Source: Rachicladosporium sp. CCFEE 5018
Taxonomy: Eukaryota; Ascomycota; Dothideomycetes; Cladosporiales; Cladosporiaceae
Length of the DNA: 64,000 bases
Direction: 5' to 3'
Assembly (NCBI GenBank): GCA_002077045.2
Contig: KZ111146.1
Location: forward strand, 1,394,438-1,458,437
Shown in pieces: positions 53,614 to 64,000 of the stretch. Under the pieces are notes generated by a model. It searched no databases. It saw only the letters and a list, made by a program, of their open reading frames with translations, and was not told the DNA's origin. Position numbers and translations under genes: made by a program. Positions within the stretch are counted from its first letter, which is position 1, and every line of letters starts with the position of its first letter.

Positions 53614-56600
53614 CTACGCCAGTCGCTGCGCCAACGAGAAATAGTCTGCCTGACCTACGCCATTGCTGCCGGTGTGATCACTACCCCTCGCAGGCGCAAC
53701 TTGTCTCATAGAGCTGACTGATAGCGCCCCTCGCAAGTCTGCAGCAGCCAAGGCGTCTTTCAAGGTCTTGCCACTAGCATCTATGCCTACCAGGAACCTG
53801 GCCAACTCCTTACACAAGTCCCAGTCCCGCGCTTGGCTCGCCAGAACGAACAGTCTCGCAAAGTCACGCACTCCAAACGTCTTAGACTCGAAGGCGTGCA
53901 TGACAAGAAGGTAGCCGGCAGCAGTCTTGAGCTTCCCTGCGGCAAGCGACTGCTCGAAGAGCGACTGTACGGGCGGCAGATCCGCGAATAGTGTGCGCCA
54001 GCTGCGGAGCTCAGTCTTGCGGGTGCAATTCACAATGATGTCCAGGGATGAGGGAAAGGACGACAGAAACGACACGACTGTAGGCAGCAATGCAGTCTCT
54101 GGAGGTTCTGGTGGCTGGTCGACTTCGGTGTCCAGCACGTCGTGGAGTAGGACCTCAAGTGCATGCGACAAATAAGGGAGCTCCTTGTACGAATTTGCGA
54201 GATGTAGTGCCGCCGGAGAATTGTACTCGCTGAGGTGATGACGGAGAATGTGAGGTATGAAGAGCTGAGTACGAGGGGCGACGCGGAAGAAGGAGAAGTC
54301 GACATCTTTGCGCTGGACCAATTCAGCTTCGACTCCATGCATGATGCCTTTGAAGACCAATGCCGTAAGAGGGTAGAAGTCCACAGGTATGCGGACTGTG
54401 GGAGGCAGATCACGGCCGAGTTCCGCAGGAGCGCTTGCAAGGACGTCTTGTACATCAGGCCAGAGGTGAAGTGCGGTACCGTCAAAGTACCACAACGAAT
54501 CTCGAAGACTATGGCCAAGATGTTGATCCAAACCGAGACCTGTTGGAGTGCGCGAGCCGGAGTCACCGTGAGCAAGTGCGGCGGCCGTTGCTGGTTGGTC
54601 GCGCATAATCATGAAATACTCGACGTTCTGTGCGATTACCCGCATATCATACTTGAGCTCGCCAAGCTCATTCGTCGATGGCTGGAGTAGGACCAATTTG
54701 CCGTCCACGAGGAAAAGTACCGATACCGTTGCAACGTCCTGCGACGGATCGCCATGCTCAAGCTGCTCCTCCGGCAGCAGCCAGCTGATCGTCCGTACTC
54801 GAGGTGGAGCCCGGATCACTCCATGGAATCCGATCTGTCCAACCTGGATAAGCTTACATCCCGAACCCGCTGGTGTGATGATGTAGTGCAGCAGCTCGTT
54901 GTCATAGGTGTAGACGAGTAACGAGTCGGTGCCGGAGACGGTCATTGATATGACCGGGGCCGAGAGTTCCTCTGTGTGTAAGATATGTGACAGGTCCAGA
55001 GCCTTCTCTCGGGAATATAGTCTGACTTGATACTTTCCGTTGCTTTCCACCGAGGCTGCAAGCATGTGTTGATACCAGCACATGCCGCCTCTGACCGTAA
55101 ACTCATTCTCGTGTGCTCGTTCCTCGAACGTCCTCCAGCGTCCACTTTTCATGCTGTAGTGTGCCAAACCTCGACGTCCGGCGACTGCCACGTACCTACC
55201 ATCTGCAGATATCACAGCACACTTGATCGGCCATTGCGCAGCAAGGTATCGGCTGGGTATCTGCACCGTCTGCCAAAGACTTGCTTGTGACGTTAATGCG
55301 GTTAAGTCGGTGACACCGTGACCGAGATACATCATGACGCTGTTACTCGAAACGAACATGCTACGGGCAACATTGGGAGGTGCGCAGCAGCCAACGACTG
55401 CACTTCGAGCCATGTCCAGCATCCAGATGCAGTTGCCCAGGTTGTCGAGGATAGCAAGCTCAGACCCTCCACCGCACCAAAATGCATCCCGAACGCCCGT
55501 AAGCCACCGCTCACCGTTTGCGTCTGCGAAGCTGCGGCCGCTACTAAATGAAGTACCACCTGGTTTGCCATACACACTCCACATCGCCCAGCCACATTCG
55601 TAGCCCGCGAAGAGGCAATAGCCGTCCGGGCTATATAGTAGCGTCGTGATGCTACCCGACTTCTCTGAGGATGTGATTGGTGCGAGGCGATGCGAGATGG
55701 GCACGTTGCCGACATAGTCCTTCACCACATAGCAGACGATAGTACCATCACTACATCCGACAGCTATGAGGGAGAATCTTGCGTTGACGGCAACTTTGAC
55801 AGCATGCTCAATGAATGACGCTGGTTCGTGAAAGCAGAATCCTCGAAAGCTAGTTGGAGCTCCTGTGCTGTCATTGGGTGCGGCGGCCATGCGTCTGACA
55901 GCATATGCTCGACCGTCACTGGTCGCCCAAGTTGAAAGGCTCATTGGACGGTCATGCACAAGCTCGACGACCGTAGCCTGCTCAACAATCCAAGGCATTC
56001 GAGAAACGAGCTCGGTGCTGGTACTTGGACGACCACTTTGAGAGTTCCATTGTATAGACTGAACAGCGGCAGGCTGGGCGGTGGCAACCATTAGATCCTC
56101 ATCAAGTGCGAGTGCTGTGGTTATGCCAGCATCGATCCTGATGGCCATGCGGAATCGCACATTGACTTCAATTATGTCCTGACCCTCGCGACCTGGGGTC
56201 TCGAGTCCGGCCATGCCTGTTGGACGCACATTAAAGGCGTCGGCGCTGCCATTCCGGATAAATTGAGCGTTCGCGGACTGCGTGTGATATACCCTGGTGT
56301 TTGCATCATACGAAAGCGAGTAGGTGATGAGATATCCCAGCTGCGTCTGCACAATAGCAATCAGGCCATCAGGCCGCAATGTCAAGCCGCAGCTAGAGCC
56401 ATACGTCTTCAGTGAGTGCGGCGAGCGGACGATAGTAGCGAGTGCGACTGGTGGTCTCGTTTGCCAAGCGGTCAGGCTCGATGCTGTGATTGCGAAGAAA
56501 AGACTACCTGATCGTGACGAGTTGACGGCGAGGATCTTGTCACCCCTTGCAGTATCATCGGCAGTCGAGTGGCCATTAGTGAGAATGGGCCCATCGCCAC

Positions 56601-56775
56601 TTAGTGCTGGGCCGTGGTCGCTGGGCTGCTTGGTGCTTTCGACTGGCCACAAAGTAGGACTCCGCTGATCAGAAGCCTGCGTCGATGATCCACCGTCTTC
56701 AGAAGGAGTCACCGGGGCGTTACTAGCATCCTTAGACAAGAAGTATGCTTTCGGCGAGCCGATCGGCCAGTACAT
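53614..56775 (-). CDS. RIC1: Ric1, Rab6/Ypt6 GEF subunit, copy B
   Basis: Single exon, 1053 residues from the MYWPIG start at 56775, no indel against copy A. Around 35-40 substitutions, spread over the propeller and the helical domain (e.g. HHLSEYNSP for HHPSEYNSP). Confidence 0.93.
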   Translation of the reverse strand: MYWPIGSPKAYFLSKDASNAPVTPSEDGGSSTQASDQRSPTLWPVESTKQPSDHGPALSGDGPILTNGHSTADDTARGDKILAVNSSRSGSLFFAITASSLTAWQTRPPVALATIVRSPHSLKTYGSSCGLTLRPDGLIAIVQTQLGYLITYSLSYDANTRVYHTQSANAQFIRNGSADAFNVRPTGMAGLETPGREGQDIIEVNVRFRMAIRIDAGITTALALDEDLMVATAQPAAVQSIQWNSQSGRPSTSTELVSRMPWIVEQATVVELVHDRPMSLSTWATSDGRAYAVRRMAAAPNDSTGAPTSFRGFCFHEPASFIEHAVKVAVNARFSLIAVGCSDGTIVCYVVKDYVGNVPISHRLAPITSSEKSGSITTLLYSPDGYCLFAGYECGWAMWSVYGKPGGTSFSSGRSFADANGERWLTGVRDAFWCGGGSELAILDNLGNCIWMLDMARSAVVGCCAPPNVARSMFVSSNSVMMYLGHGVTDLTALTSQASLWQTVQIPSRYLAAQWPIKCAVISADGRYVAVAGRRGLAHYSMKSGRWRTFEERAHENEFTVRGGMCWYQHMLAASVESNGKYQVRLYSREKALDLSHILHTEELSAPVISMTVSGTDSLLVYTYDNELLHYIITPAGSGCKLIQVGQIGFHGVIRAPPRVRTISWLLPEEQLEHGDPSQDVATVSVLFLVDGKLVLLQPSTNELGELKYDMRVIAQNVEYFMIMRDQPATAAALAHGDSGSRTPTGLGLDQHLGHSLRDSLWYFDGTALHLWPDVQDVLASAPAELGRDLPPTVRIPVDFYPLTALVFKGIMHGVEAELVQRKDVDFSFFRVAPRTQLFIPHILRHHLSEYNSPAALHLANSYKELPYLSHALEVLLHDVLDTEVDQPPEPPETALLPTVVSFLSSFPSSLDIIVNCTRKTELRSWRTLFADLPPVQSLFEQSLAAGKLKTAAGYLLVMHAFESKTFGVRDFARLFVLASQARDWDLCKELARFLVGIDASGKTLKDALAAADLRGALSVSSMRQVAPARGSDHTGSNGVGQADYFSLAQRLA

Positions 56776-57149
56776 TGCCAGCACTGGGGCGGGTCAAGCG
56801 CTCTTAGGGGTTCAGCGCCTGTCGTGCACTCCCGGCTGCCGCGGACTCGAGCCATACGTTACTAAACATGAAGCAGATCTAGTCGGCAGTCGCGATGATC
56901 GCCGACTCAGGTTATGACTGTCATGTTGATTGCAAGAAGAAAGTGTTTCGGAGTCCAAATGTATGTGCCCCGTGCGCAGCCGGCGTTCGCTCACGACCCT
57001 TGGACTCGATTGGATAACAAGATTCGCTGTTGTGCCATGTACAGCGTCCGCTACTTATGTTTGGAAGACCACGTGGCTGCAAACGGACGGCAGCTATGCT
57101 AATTTAGTTTATCGCAATGATACAGCCTCGATCCTGATTTTGAGACGCG
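56776..57149. promoter_or_regulatory. Divergent promoter region RIC1/TRAPPC11, copy B
   Basis: 374 bp, the same length as copy A. Most differences fall at 56985-57130, near the TRAPPC11 start. Confidence 0.45.
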
Positions 57150-60100
57150 ATGGAGGAGTATCCTCCCTCCTACACGGAGCATAATCTGCCCCTGGTGCTA
57201 CTGCTTGGCCTGTCGCCTGACAGTCGTGATGACGGCTCCTCCGCAGCGCAGCGGCAGGAGAGTGGCACGAGGCTGCATATTCACTCTCCCCAATGTGATA
57301 GCGAGCGAGCGCGCCATCTGGCGCAACATTTCCTGGCTCTGGATGGCACACAGGCAGCATGGAACGCTACTGCGCTACCTGGTCCAGCGGCCACCATGAA
57401 GTATCGTATGCGATCAGTAGGGCGGGTAGGTAAGCATGCTCTGTGCTAGCGACATGTAAGCCTGACTGACAAGACCAGACATGGACTCTGTCCCCTCGCA
57501 AAGCGGCTCCTCCACCACAATCACCTGACGAGGGCAATCGACAAAGTAGTCCAAGCAAACACATGGAGCTACACTCGACATTGTCACCGCTGTCGCCTGG
57601 ATCATCGTTGTACCCAGATGGCATAATGACTCCGATGTGGCTCGCTAAACATCAAGACCGCGTGCCGTGTCTCGTCATTGCTTTCTTCGAGATGTCTATG
57701 AGCGGAGGATCTTCCGTCGACGATACAATCATCTCAGACATCAATGCTGTACGGGCTGCGCTACTACGCTCCGGCTGTAAAACGAAGTTCGCTGCAGTCC
57801 TACTAAGTGAGAAGAGCATAGTGCGTGCTCCAGAGCTCGAGGATCGTCTGACGAGTATTCGGCGAACGACAAGCCTCGACTCAAAAACAGGACTGTTCTT
57901 CCAGCCACCAATGTCCTCGGCGGCTGAGGTAAGTACTTTCGTGCACGGAATCTTCAATACCTTGCAGCCAGTGAGCGTCGAGTACTACAGGGATCTTACG
58001 AAGCACGCAAGGCGGAAGAAGTCTCGAAGCTCTGTACCTGTATCAAATGTAGCTACGTCGAACGGTGGGCCACAAGCGTTGTCAAGTATTTCATGGAACG
58101 CCCGATACGAGGTGAAACTTGGTGTCTTCGCAGAGTTTAGGTCAGAGATGGATGTAGCAGAGCGCCACTATTCGCAAGCTATCGAGGATTTGTTCAACGT
58201 TGAAGGGCCATTCGAAACCACGCCCAGTTGGTCTCCGCGCTTCGACGAGACAAGGCTTTTGAGCGATGCAATCGCAATCCGCGTCGTGCGATGTCAACTG
58301 TGGAATAGTTTGACATCAGGTGCTGTACAATCGTGGTCTAATTATAGAGTGCGAATGCGGGATCTCATTGATCGCCGTGGCAAGGGCTCGCAGACGTACA
58401 GCTGGGCGGCTTGGGAGTGTCGTTGGGCTAAGACCATGTCAGAGCTGGTGAAAAGAGCCGACTTGCCTGCACTCAAGCAGTCAATGAAGCAGTCCGTGGA
58501 AGACTCATCGGAGATTATGGTACCACCGACTTACGCGCCACCTGAGCGGACCTACGCTGCGGCTGACCGCATGCCCCCCTTTCTCATGTTGCATCACGCC
58601 GGTTATTGGCTCAGACTCGCGACGAGTGCGACCAGAATACGTTGGCAAAGAGCGCTTGACATACCTGAGGACGATCAGCTTCCGCCTGCACAGTCGCCAG
58701 GGTCCACACTTGTTGTACGGTCCAATGCCTACGACTGTTATCTCGTGGCGGATCCCGATGAGGAATATGAGCTCTCTGGCAAAGCTCCCATCGGTCACGT
58801 CTCTAGCCTTAGTGAGCTCTCAAAAGCGTCTGCTCACGAGCTCTCTGCGCGCGGCCAAGGTCGTCTAGCTGCCGAATTGATGCTGGCACTTGCACGAGAT
58901 TTCTCACGCGTCGAGCGGTATGCTGAGGTACTGGAAGTGTTGTCACCTGTTTACAACGAATCGTACTGGCGGCGAGATCATTGGCTGCTCTTCGGTGAAG
59001 TCGTTGCTCTACTAAACCAGGCTGCGCAAGCGGTGGGAGACTCCGAAATTGTTCTTGCTACAACATGGGAATCACTAAGTGACCCGACAAGACTCGCGCC
59101 CGGATCCCAAGCGAACTTCACGCACTGCATTGATGGGGTCGCTGTGAGAGGAGGCATCACCGTGGCTGACTACACTGATCATCAACGCCACTGCCCCATC
59201 ACGGCTTCTTTCGCATTCGCCGAAAGCGAGACCTTTGTAGGAGATTCAATGGGCTGTCAAGTCACGTTAAGTCTGCCTAGTAGTGCGCGAGCAGCAACGG
59301 TGACACTGTCAAATATCTCACTTACGATCGGCTCTTATAGGCCAATCGATCTTGTGCACACAGTAGACGACGCTGCATCTGGTATCACAGCCATAAACCT
59401 GCACGAAAGGGATGGAAATCTGCTAGGCAATTGCAACTTGGAACTCCGACCTGGTCAAGCATCTACGATGAACTTTACCTTAGTGTTCCGAGAAGCGCGA
59501 GAGTACCGATTGAAGGAGATTGCACTGTCTGTCAAGACTGATCGGTTCCGATTGAAGCACACGCTGAACAATATTGAGCATCTGCAAGCGAAGGATTGGC
59601 TACACGATAATGAAGGTAACGGAATTAGACGGGGTCTTCATCACCACGAAACGACAGCCGTCACTGTGCTGCCGAAGCCTCCCAAGCTTCGCATAGCGCT
59701 TGTCGATCTGCGCAGCCAATATTATGTGGGCGAACGTTGCACGCTTACAATCAGGGTGACGAACGAGGAGGCCGAGTCAGTGACCGGATCGATTCGGCAA
59801 ACTCACGACGAATCTGGTGACACTGCACTTTCGATTCGGTGGGAGGCAGACGATCGAGAGTACACCGGAGCTAATTTGTATCCCTTACAAGAGCTTCATC
59901 CCGATGACAGTGCGCTGCTCACGCTTAGCGTTCAGGCACCCCTCGATGCTGGCATACATGCGATTCCCCTCGATGCGGACTATACCTTGGCTGGTGAGCC
60001 TTTTACGGCCTTGAAAAGAACACTCACACTAGAGATTGTGTTCGCAACGCTATTTGAGGCCAAGTTCACGTTGAGCCCAGCTTTGCACGAAGATCCCTGG

Positions 60101-60862
60101 CCAAGCTACTTCACCTCTCCCTCTGCGTCAGAGTCGCTTGAGGGCGTGCCGCATCTATGGCGAGTGGGTAGCAAACTACGCTCGTTGGCAGACTCCTCGA
60201 TCTTGATTGAGTCTGTCAAAGTGATCGTTGACCATATTGGAGAAGATGCTTCGTGCCAAATCATGGACTTGGATAGACTAGATCAAGTCACCCTCAGTCC
60301 TCAGGGCGTATTTGAGCGGGCCTTCCAGCTTCTGACACGGAAAGGTTCTCTCGACGATCGCAGCCCGACAGCTGTCGAGTTGTCCCTCGAGCTGACATGG
60401 CGACGTCAGGACAATGATAACGTTTCAACAGCGCTCGTTCCGATCCCGCGAATGACATTACCGACGTCCGAGCCTCGAGTCCTGTGCGTACATGCAGAGA
60501 GCCGTGATACCGGTGCCGATGTCGTGCTGCAGTATCATCTTGAGAACCCCTCAAGCCACTTCCTCACATTTGCGATCACCTTCGAGGCGAACGATGACTT
60601 TGCATTCTCAGGACCCAAGCATCGAGCTCTGAGCCTGGCTCCGCTCAGCAGACACCGAATTGATTATCATCTGCTCGTACATGGCGCACTTGATGCGGTG
60701 AAGGGGCCCGGTGGGCCAGGTCGTTGGATCTACCCAGGTCTGCAAGTGGTGGACTCGTACTATCAGAAGACCTTGCGAGTACAGGCAGCTGGCAATGGGG
60801 TGAAGCTCGATGCACAGAAAGGCCTGGCTGTATGGGTGCCGGCTAGCACTGAAAAGCGGTAG
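57150..60862 (+). CDS. TRAPPC11: TRAPP complex subunit TRAPPC11, copy B
   Basis: Exons 57150-57425 and 57479-60862, 1219 residues, same join as copy A. Substitutions are concentrated in the Foie-gras part (58000-58850, e.g. RKKSRSSVPVSNVATSN), while the Gryzun end is nearly identical. No indel in the coding sequence. Confidence 0.92.
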
Positions 60863-61023
60863 CGGACAAGAAAAATACAGCTCATGCCTTGCACACATCT
60901 GCATCTACCAATTGGATGTCTAGACAGGAAGGTCAGCCGAGGAAACGCGAGGAAAGTGGAAGCCTGTTACGTCATGAATGTCTACAAACCGCGTTGGACC
61001 AAAACCAAACACCACACATCATC

Positions 61024-61790
61024 ATGACCTCTGACAACCAGCAATCGAAGTATGCAATTCATGCTGCTTGTCGGGAAGGGCAGAGTGGGTCACCTGTATC
61101 CTGCATACTGGCACACTGCTGACGGAATTAGCCAACGTTGTCGAGTCACTTCTGAACGCCGATCCTAAGCTCATCTCCCTTCGCGACGATGACGATCGTC
61201 TTCCACTGCACTGGGCGATAAGCTACAGTCGCCTCGACATAGCACAACTCCTCTGCGAACGCAAGGGCGTGGATATAGATGCCCAAGATGGCGCCGGATG
61301 GACAGCCTTGATGATGGCGGCAAGCATCAAGCACGGCGACACACTCGTGGACTTCCTCTTATCGAAAGGCGCGGACGTGGATATCAAGACCAACAACGGA
61401 CAGACCGCTTTGCACTTCACGGCCTCCAAGGAGAATCTCGACACAGCTAGGAAGTTGATTGCACACAAGGCAAGCGCAAGAGTGAAGGACAAGCGTGGAC
61501 AACTGCCTTTGCATAGGGCGGCAGCAGTAGGCAATGTGCCCATCATCAAGCTGTTACTCGAGCGAGGGAGTCCAGTCGACGCGACGGATATTGACGGATC
61601 CACAGCGCTTCACCACAGTATTGCAGAAGGCAATGGTGCGGCAGCGTTAGCTCTCTTGCAGGCTGGTGCTGTGACGGACAAGAGAGATGCATCCGGGAAG
61701 CTGGCAATCGATCTCGCGCCAGATGCAAAGGTGAGAGCGTATGTTCTCCGAGCGGCAGAGGAGGAAGGACTCGAGGTTGTTGTGAGCTGA
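61024..61790 (+). CDS. NAS6: Nas6/gankyrin ankyrin-repeat proteasome chaperone, copy B (complete)
   Basis: Exons 61024-61084 and 61132-61790, phase 1, 239 residues, close to yeast Nas6 (228). The array holds about six to seven ankyrin repeats with regular LPLHWA, GWTALMMAA, GQTALHFTA, GQLPLHRAA and GSTALHHSI consensus turns. Nas6 (PSMD10 in animals) binds the C-terminal domain of Rpt3 and guides assembly of the proteasome base with the core particle. It follows TRAPPC11 in the same direction, 161 bp after its stop. This is the only complete copy, since copy A is cut by the gap. Confidence 0.92.
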
Positions 61791-64000
61791 GCAGAAATGG
61801 CGAACATGTGCAAAGCGGCTCCGTGGAGGCCGATGCCGATGGACCTGGTGAGGCAGCATAGCGGTGGCATCAGTGACAACTCGTAGGCTGTAAGCTTCCC
61901 AGAGCTATGATCAGATCTGTGAGCTCTCAGATCGGACCCTATCGTCCGCACCGCTCCACGACGCTAGACGCTGCGCGCCAGATGACAGCATCGATTGTTA
62001 TCTGCACTGCAGGTGCTCATGCCTCGGCTCTCCCAGCAATCTGAAGGTTCTTATATTTTGTTTCCAATGCTTCCCGAACCTCAGCTCGCTCTAGCTTCAC
62101 GACTGATAGACAGTGTACCTTTTGTGATGGGTACACCCGCGACCACTTATCGTTGCCGCTGTCTAAGGCGCGATCGAAGAAGCATATCGGTTTCCAGACG
62201 TTCCGGGCAGCGAAGGTTTCAAGCGTAGAGACTACTTACAAGTAAGGAGCGTTCGGAGTTGCCTGGTACTTACTTTGACCTCCATTTGTTGTCTACCGGG
62301 CGCATTGGCTATCGCTCATCATTGCGAATAATCAAATCGCAGTACCTAGGCATGACCGTGCTAGGGGTGCTATGGCTACATCGGGTCTCCCGTGAAATCA
62401 CCTCGCCGAAAACAACCATCTAGCACAGCCACATCCATCACGCGAGAGAGCAGAGTTCGCGCTGCGCAGCTGGTACCCCACCAAAAGCCCACAACGCTAC
62501 TCTCGCTTCAACTTCTCGCAAACTGTGGCTTTGGCGCTACTGCGCCCGTCTTACGAAAGGCTTGGGGCCGTAGACGGAAGCTGTGCAGGAGGATCACAAT
62601 CCTTGGTGAGCTATCGAGTATCGGGGAGACTGCCGTTAGCTGGACATACTCGGGGAGCGGCTTGTTGCGTGTCTCACATGTGGTGACCGGGTTTGCTTGC
62701 TAGGGCCAAGACTGTGGCTTGAAGCTGATCGGGGGTTTGCGGTCAGCCCGGAAATGGGGATGTGAGATGTTCCAGATGATTTGACGATCGTGAGACTTGT
62801 AGCACGTGTGAGGAGACTTTGCTAGCCAAGACAGATCACAGATATCAGGCATTCGTAGCTATCAGCATTCGCGAGGCTAGGCGGCCTGACGATACATGGA
62901 CACATCGAGGCAACTCAAACTGTGATTTGTTACAGGTACAGAGATGATCGACCTCCGCATTCAGACAAGGGCCCACTTCAGATGACGGCACGCCTTCACG
63001 CGTAACCCACGCGTTTAGATTTGGATCTCTCAACCGACCTCTAAAGAGATGCACAACCGCCGCCCTTGCTGCTGCCAGATCCCAATGCAGGCACGTCTGT
63101 GTGGTATTCGCAACGAGTCGCCCAGCGGTGTGACGACAGCTTCCACAAGTGCCAACGGCGTCATGAAACGGTGTCGCCGGGTGTCGCCATCCATCGGTCG
63201 TCAGGGAAGCCCGTTCCGAATTGGCGGGAACTAGAGATCTGCCGCGCCGTGCGTATGCCTTGCATGGAGTTAACCCGCGATTGAATATAGCTCGGGGTAA
63301 ACACCAATTGTGATCGGATGCGGGACTCTCGCCGGGGGTTCATATAGTCAACATACTGGAAGGAGTGAAAGTAGCAGACCATAGGCAGAATATTTGCTTG
63401 CTGCAAGGTACCCAAATCTGCCGCAAAGCGTTGTGTGACGGACGGAAACTCAAGCGGGCATATCGATGCTGGTGGAACAGCACCGAGCCAGGGTGGCCAT
63501 GTCTAGCAGGTCGCCTCGCAGCTGGGTCTCAGCCCGTGAGTGGCCATGGGCCTGGTATGCTTTTGCGGGCACTGCTTCCTATAATACAAAGGTACCCATC
63601 GCCTGACGATGATGACGGGCTGAGCAACAGTGCAGCATCGTAGCCCCGCTCGAGATGCAGGCATTGCATGTGAACCTGGGTCGAGGGTGGAGTATGTGGC
63701 AGAGGAATAGGTAGCGACGCGTTGTGCGGCTATGGAGCCGAGTTGTACAATGCTGTTGAACAGATCGGATGGGCGACATAGCGCCTGATCAGTCCAGCAA
63801 GGACGTGAGGTTGTGATCGAGGAGATTGGAAAAGCATCGCCGAGTCTGCCCATTGTTTGTGCGGCTGGCTCGGAGATTCGTGCATACCTGAGCTCGTTTC
63901 TTGGGCGAAGTCAATTCTCAGGTCCCCTTCTCGTAGCATCCGCCCCTCTCACCTTCCCTTCCCAATACGCGCCCTGCACGGCTGGCGACCGGACCAGACT
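61791..64000. other. Right flank, no supported gene
   Basis: 2.2 kb downstream of NAS6. Open frames are all short and overlapping (the longest is about 116 codons), with no domain motifs. No tRNA, repeat array or transposase signature seen. The end of the window may cut a gene whose start lies beyond it. Confidence 0.5.

Larger units (their letters stand above)
32661..61408. repeat. Segmental duplication, block B
   Basis: Second copy of the gene block at 3648-32560, direct orientation. It is demonstrable up to 61408, where the block A sequence stops at the gap; its left edge is also at the gap. Coding identity is high, and several intergenic regions are poorly alignable. Confidence 0.95.

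Noticed and set aside
61223..61603. 126-codon minus-strand frame inside NAS6
   Set aside because: It is antisense to a complete ankyrin array with correct family repeats.
1..64000. CRISPR arrays, rRNA, transposons, prophage-like genes, secondary-metabolite cluster
   Set aside because: No regular direct repeats with spacers, no rRNA-like stretches, no transposase or integrase motifs, and the DUF1772 gene has no polyketide or tailoring genes beside it.

Overview
The window is nuclear DNA of a filamentous or yeast-like ascomycete, most likely a Dothideomycete. Genes are dense and mostly head-to-head or tail-to-tail. Introns are few and short (about 47-70 nt, GT..AG). The gene set (VRP1, CLF1, HIR1, PRP31, RIC1, TRAPPC11, NAS6) is eukaryotic housekeeping, with fungal-only families (cyanamide-hydratase-type HD protein, DUF1772, SnoaL-like, fungal regulator-like) between them. 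The taxon is an inference. A diploid or hybrid black yeast of the Hortaea type would fit the two-copy structure, but the sequence alone does not prove it.

Layout. 1-2922 has no supported gene. 2923-3462 carries a TMA17/ADC17-like proteasome assembly chaperone. From 3648 to 32560 (block A) the order is VRP1(-), CLF1(+), HD hydrolase(+), gluconokinase(-), DUF1772 membrane protein(-), mitochondrial two-helix protein(-), HIR1(+), PRP31(-), WBP4-like zinc finger(+), two tandem SnoaL-like genes(-,-), a 1.4-kb gap in genes, a fungal regulator-like gene(+), RIC1(-), TRAPPC11(+) and the start of NAS6(+). A run of 100 N (32561-32660) cuts NAS6. The same genes then recur in the same order and orientation from 32661 to 61790 (block B), with proteins mostly about 96-99% identical. 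61791-64000 has no supported gene.

The main structural point is that the two blocks meet exactly at the assembly gap. The left contig ends inside NAS6 and the right contig begins just upstream of the VRP1 3' end, so the two contigs are staggered homologues over almost their whole length. This can be a true 29-kb tandem duplication. It is equally well explained by two haplotypes or homeologues placed end to end by a scaffolder. Block B has two decayed genes. Its DUF1772 gene lost the 3' end at a deletion carrying a perfect 32-bp inverted repeat, and its first SnoaL-like gene has a 2-nt insertion. The other genes are intact in both blocks, apart from NAS6, which the gap cuts in block A.

Functionally the block mixes splicing (CLF1, PRP31, WBP4-like), Golgi traffic (RIC1 and TRAPPC11, sharing one promoter region), proteasome regulatory-particle assembly (TMA17-like and NAS6 at opposite ends), actin (VRP1) and chromatin (HIR1). 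No CRISPR, rRNA, tRNA or recognisable transposon was found.
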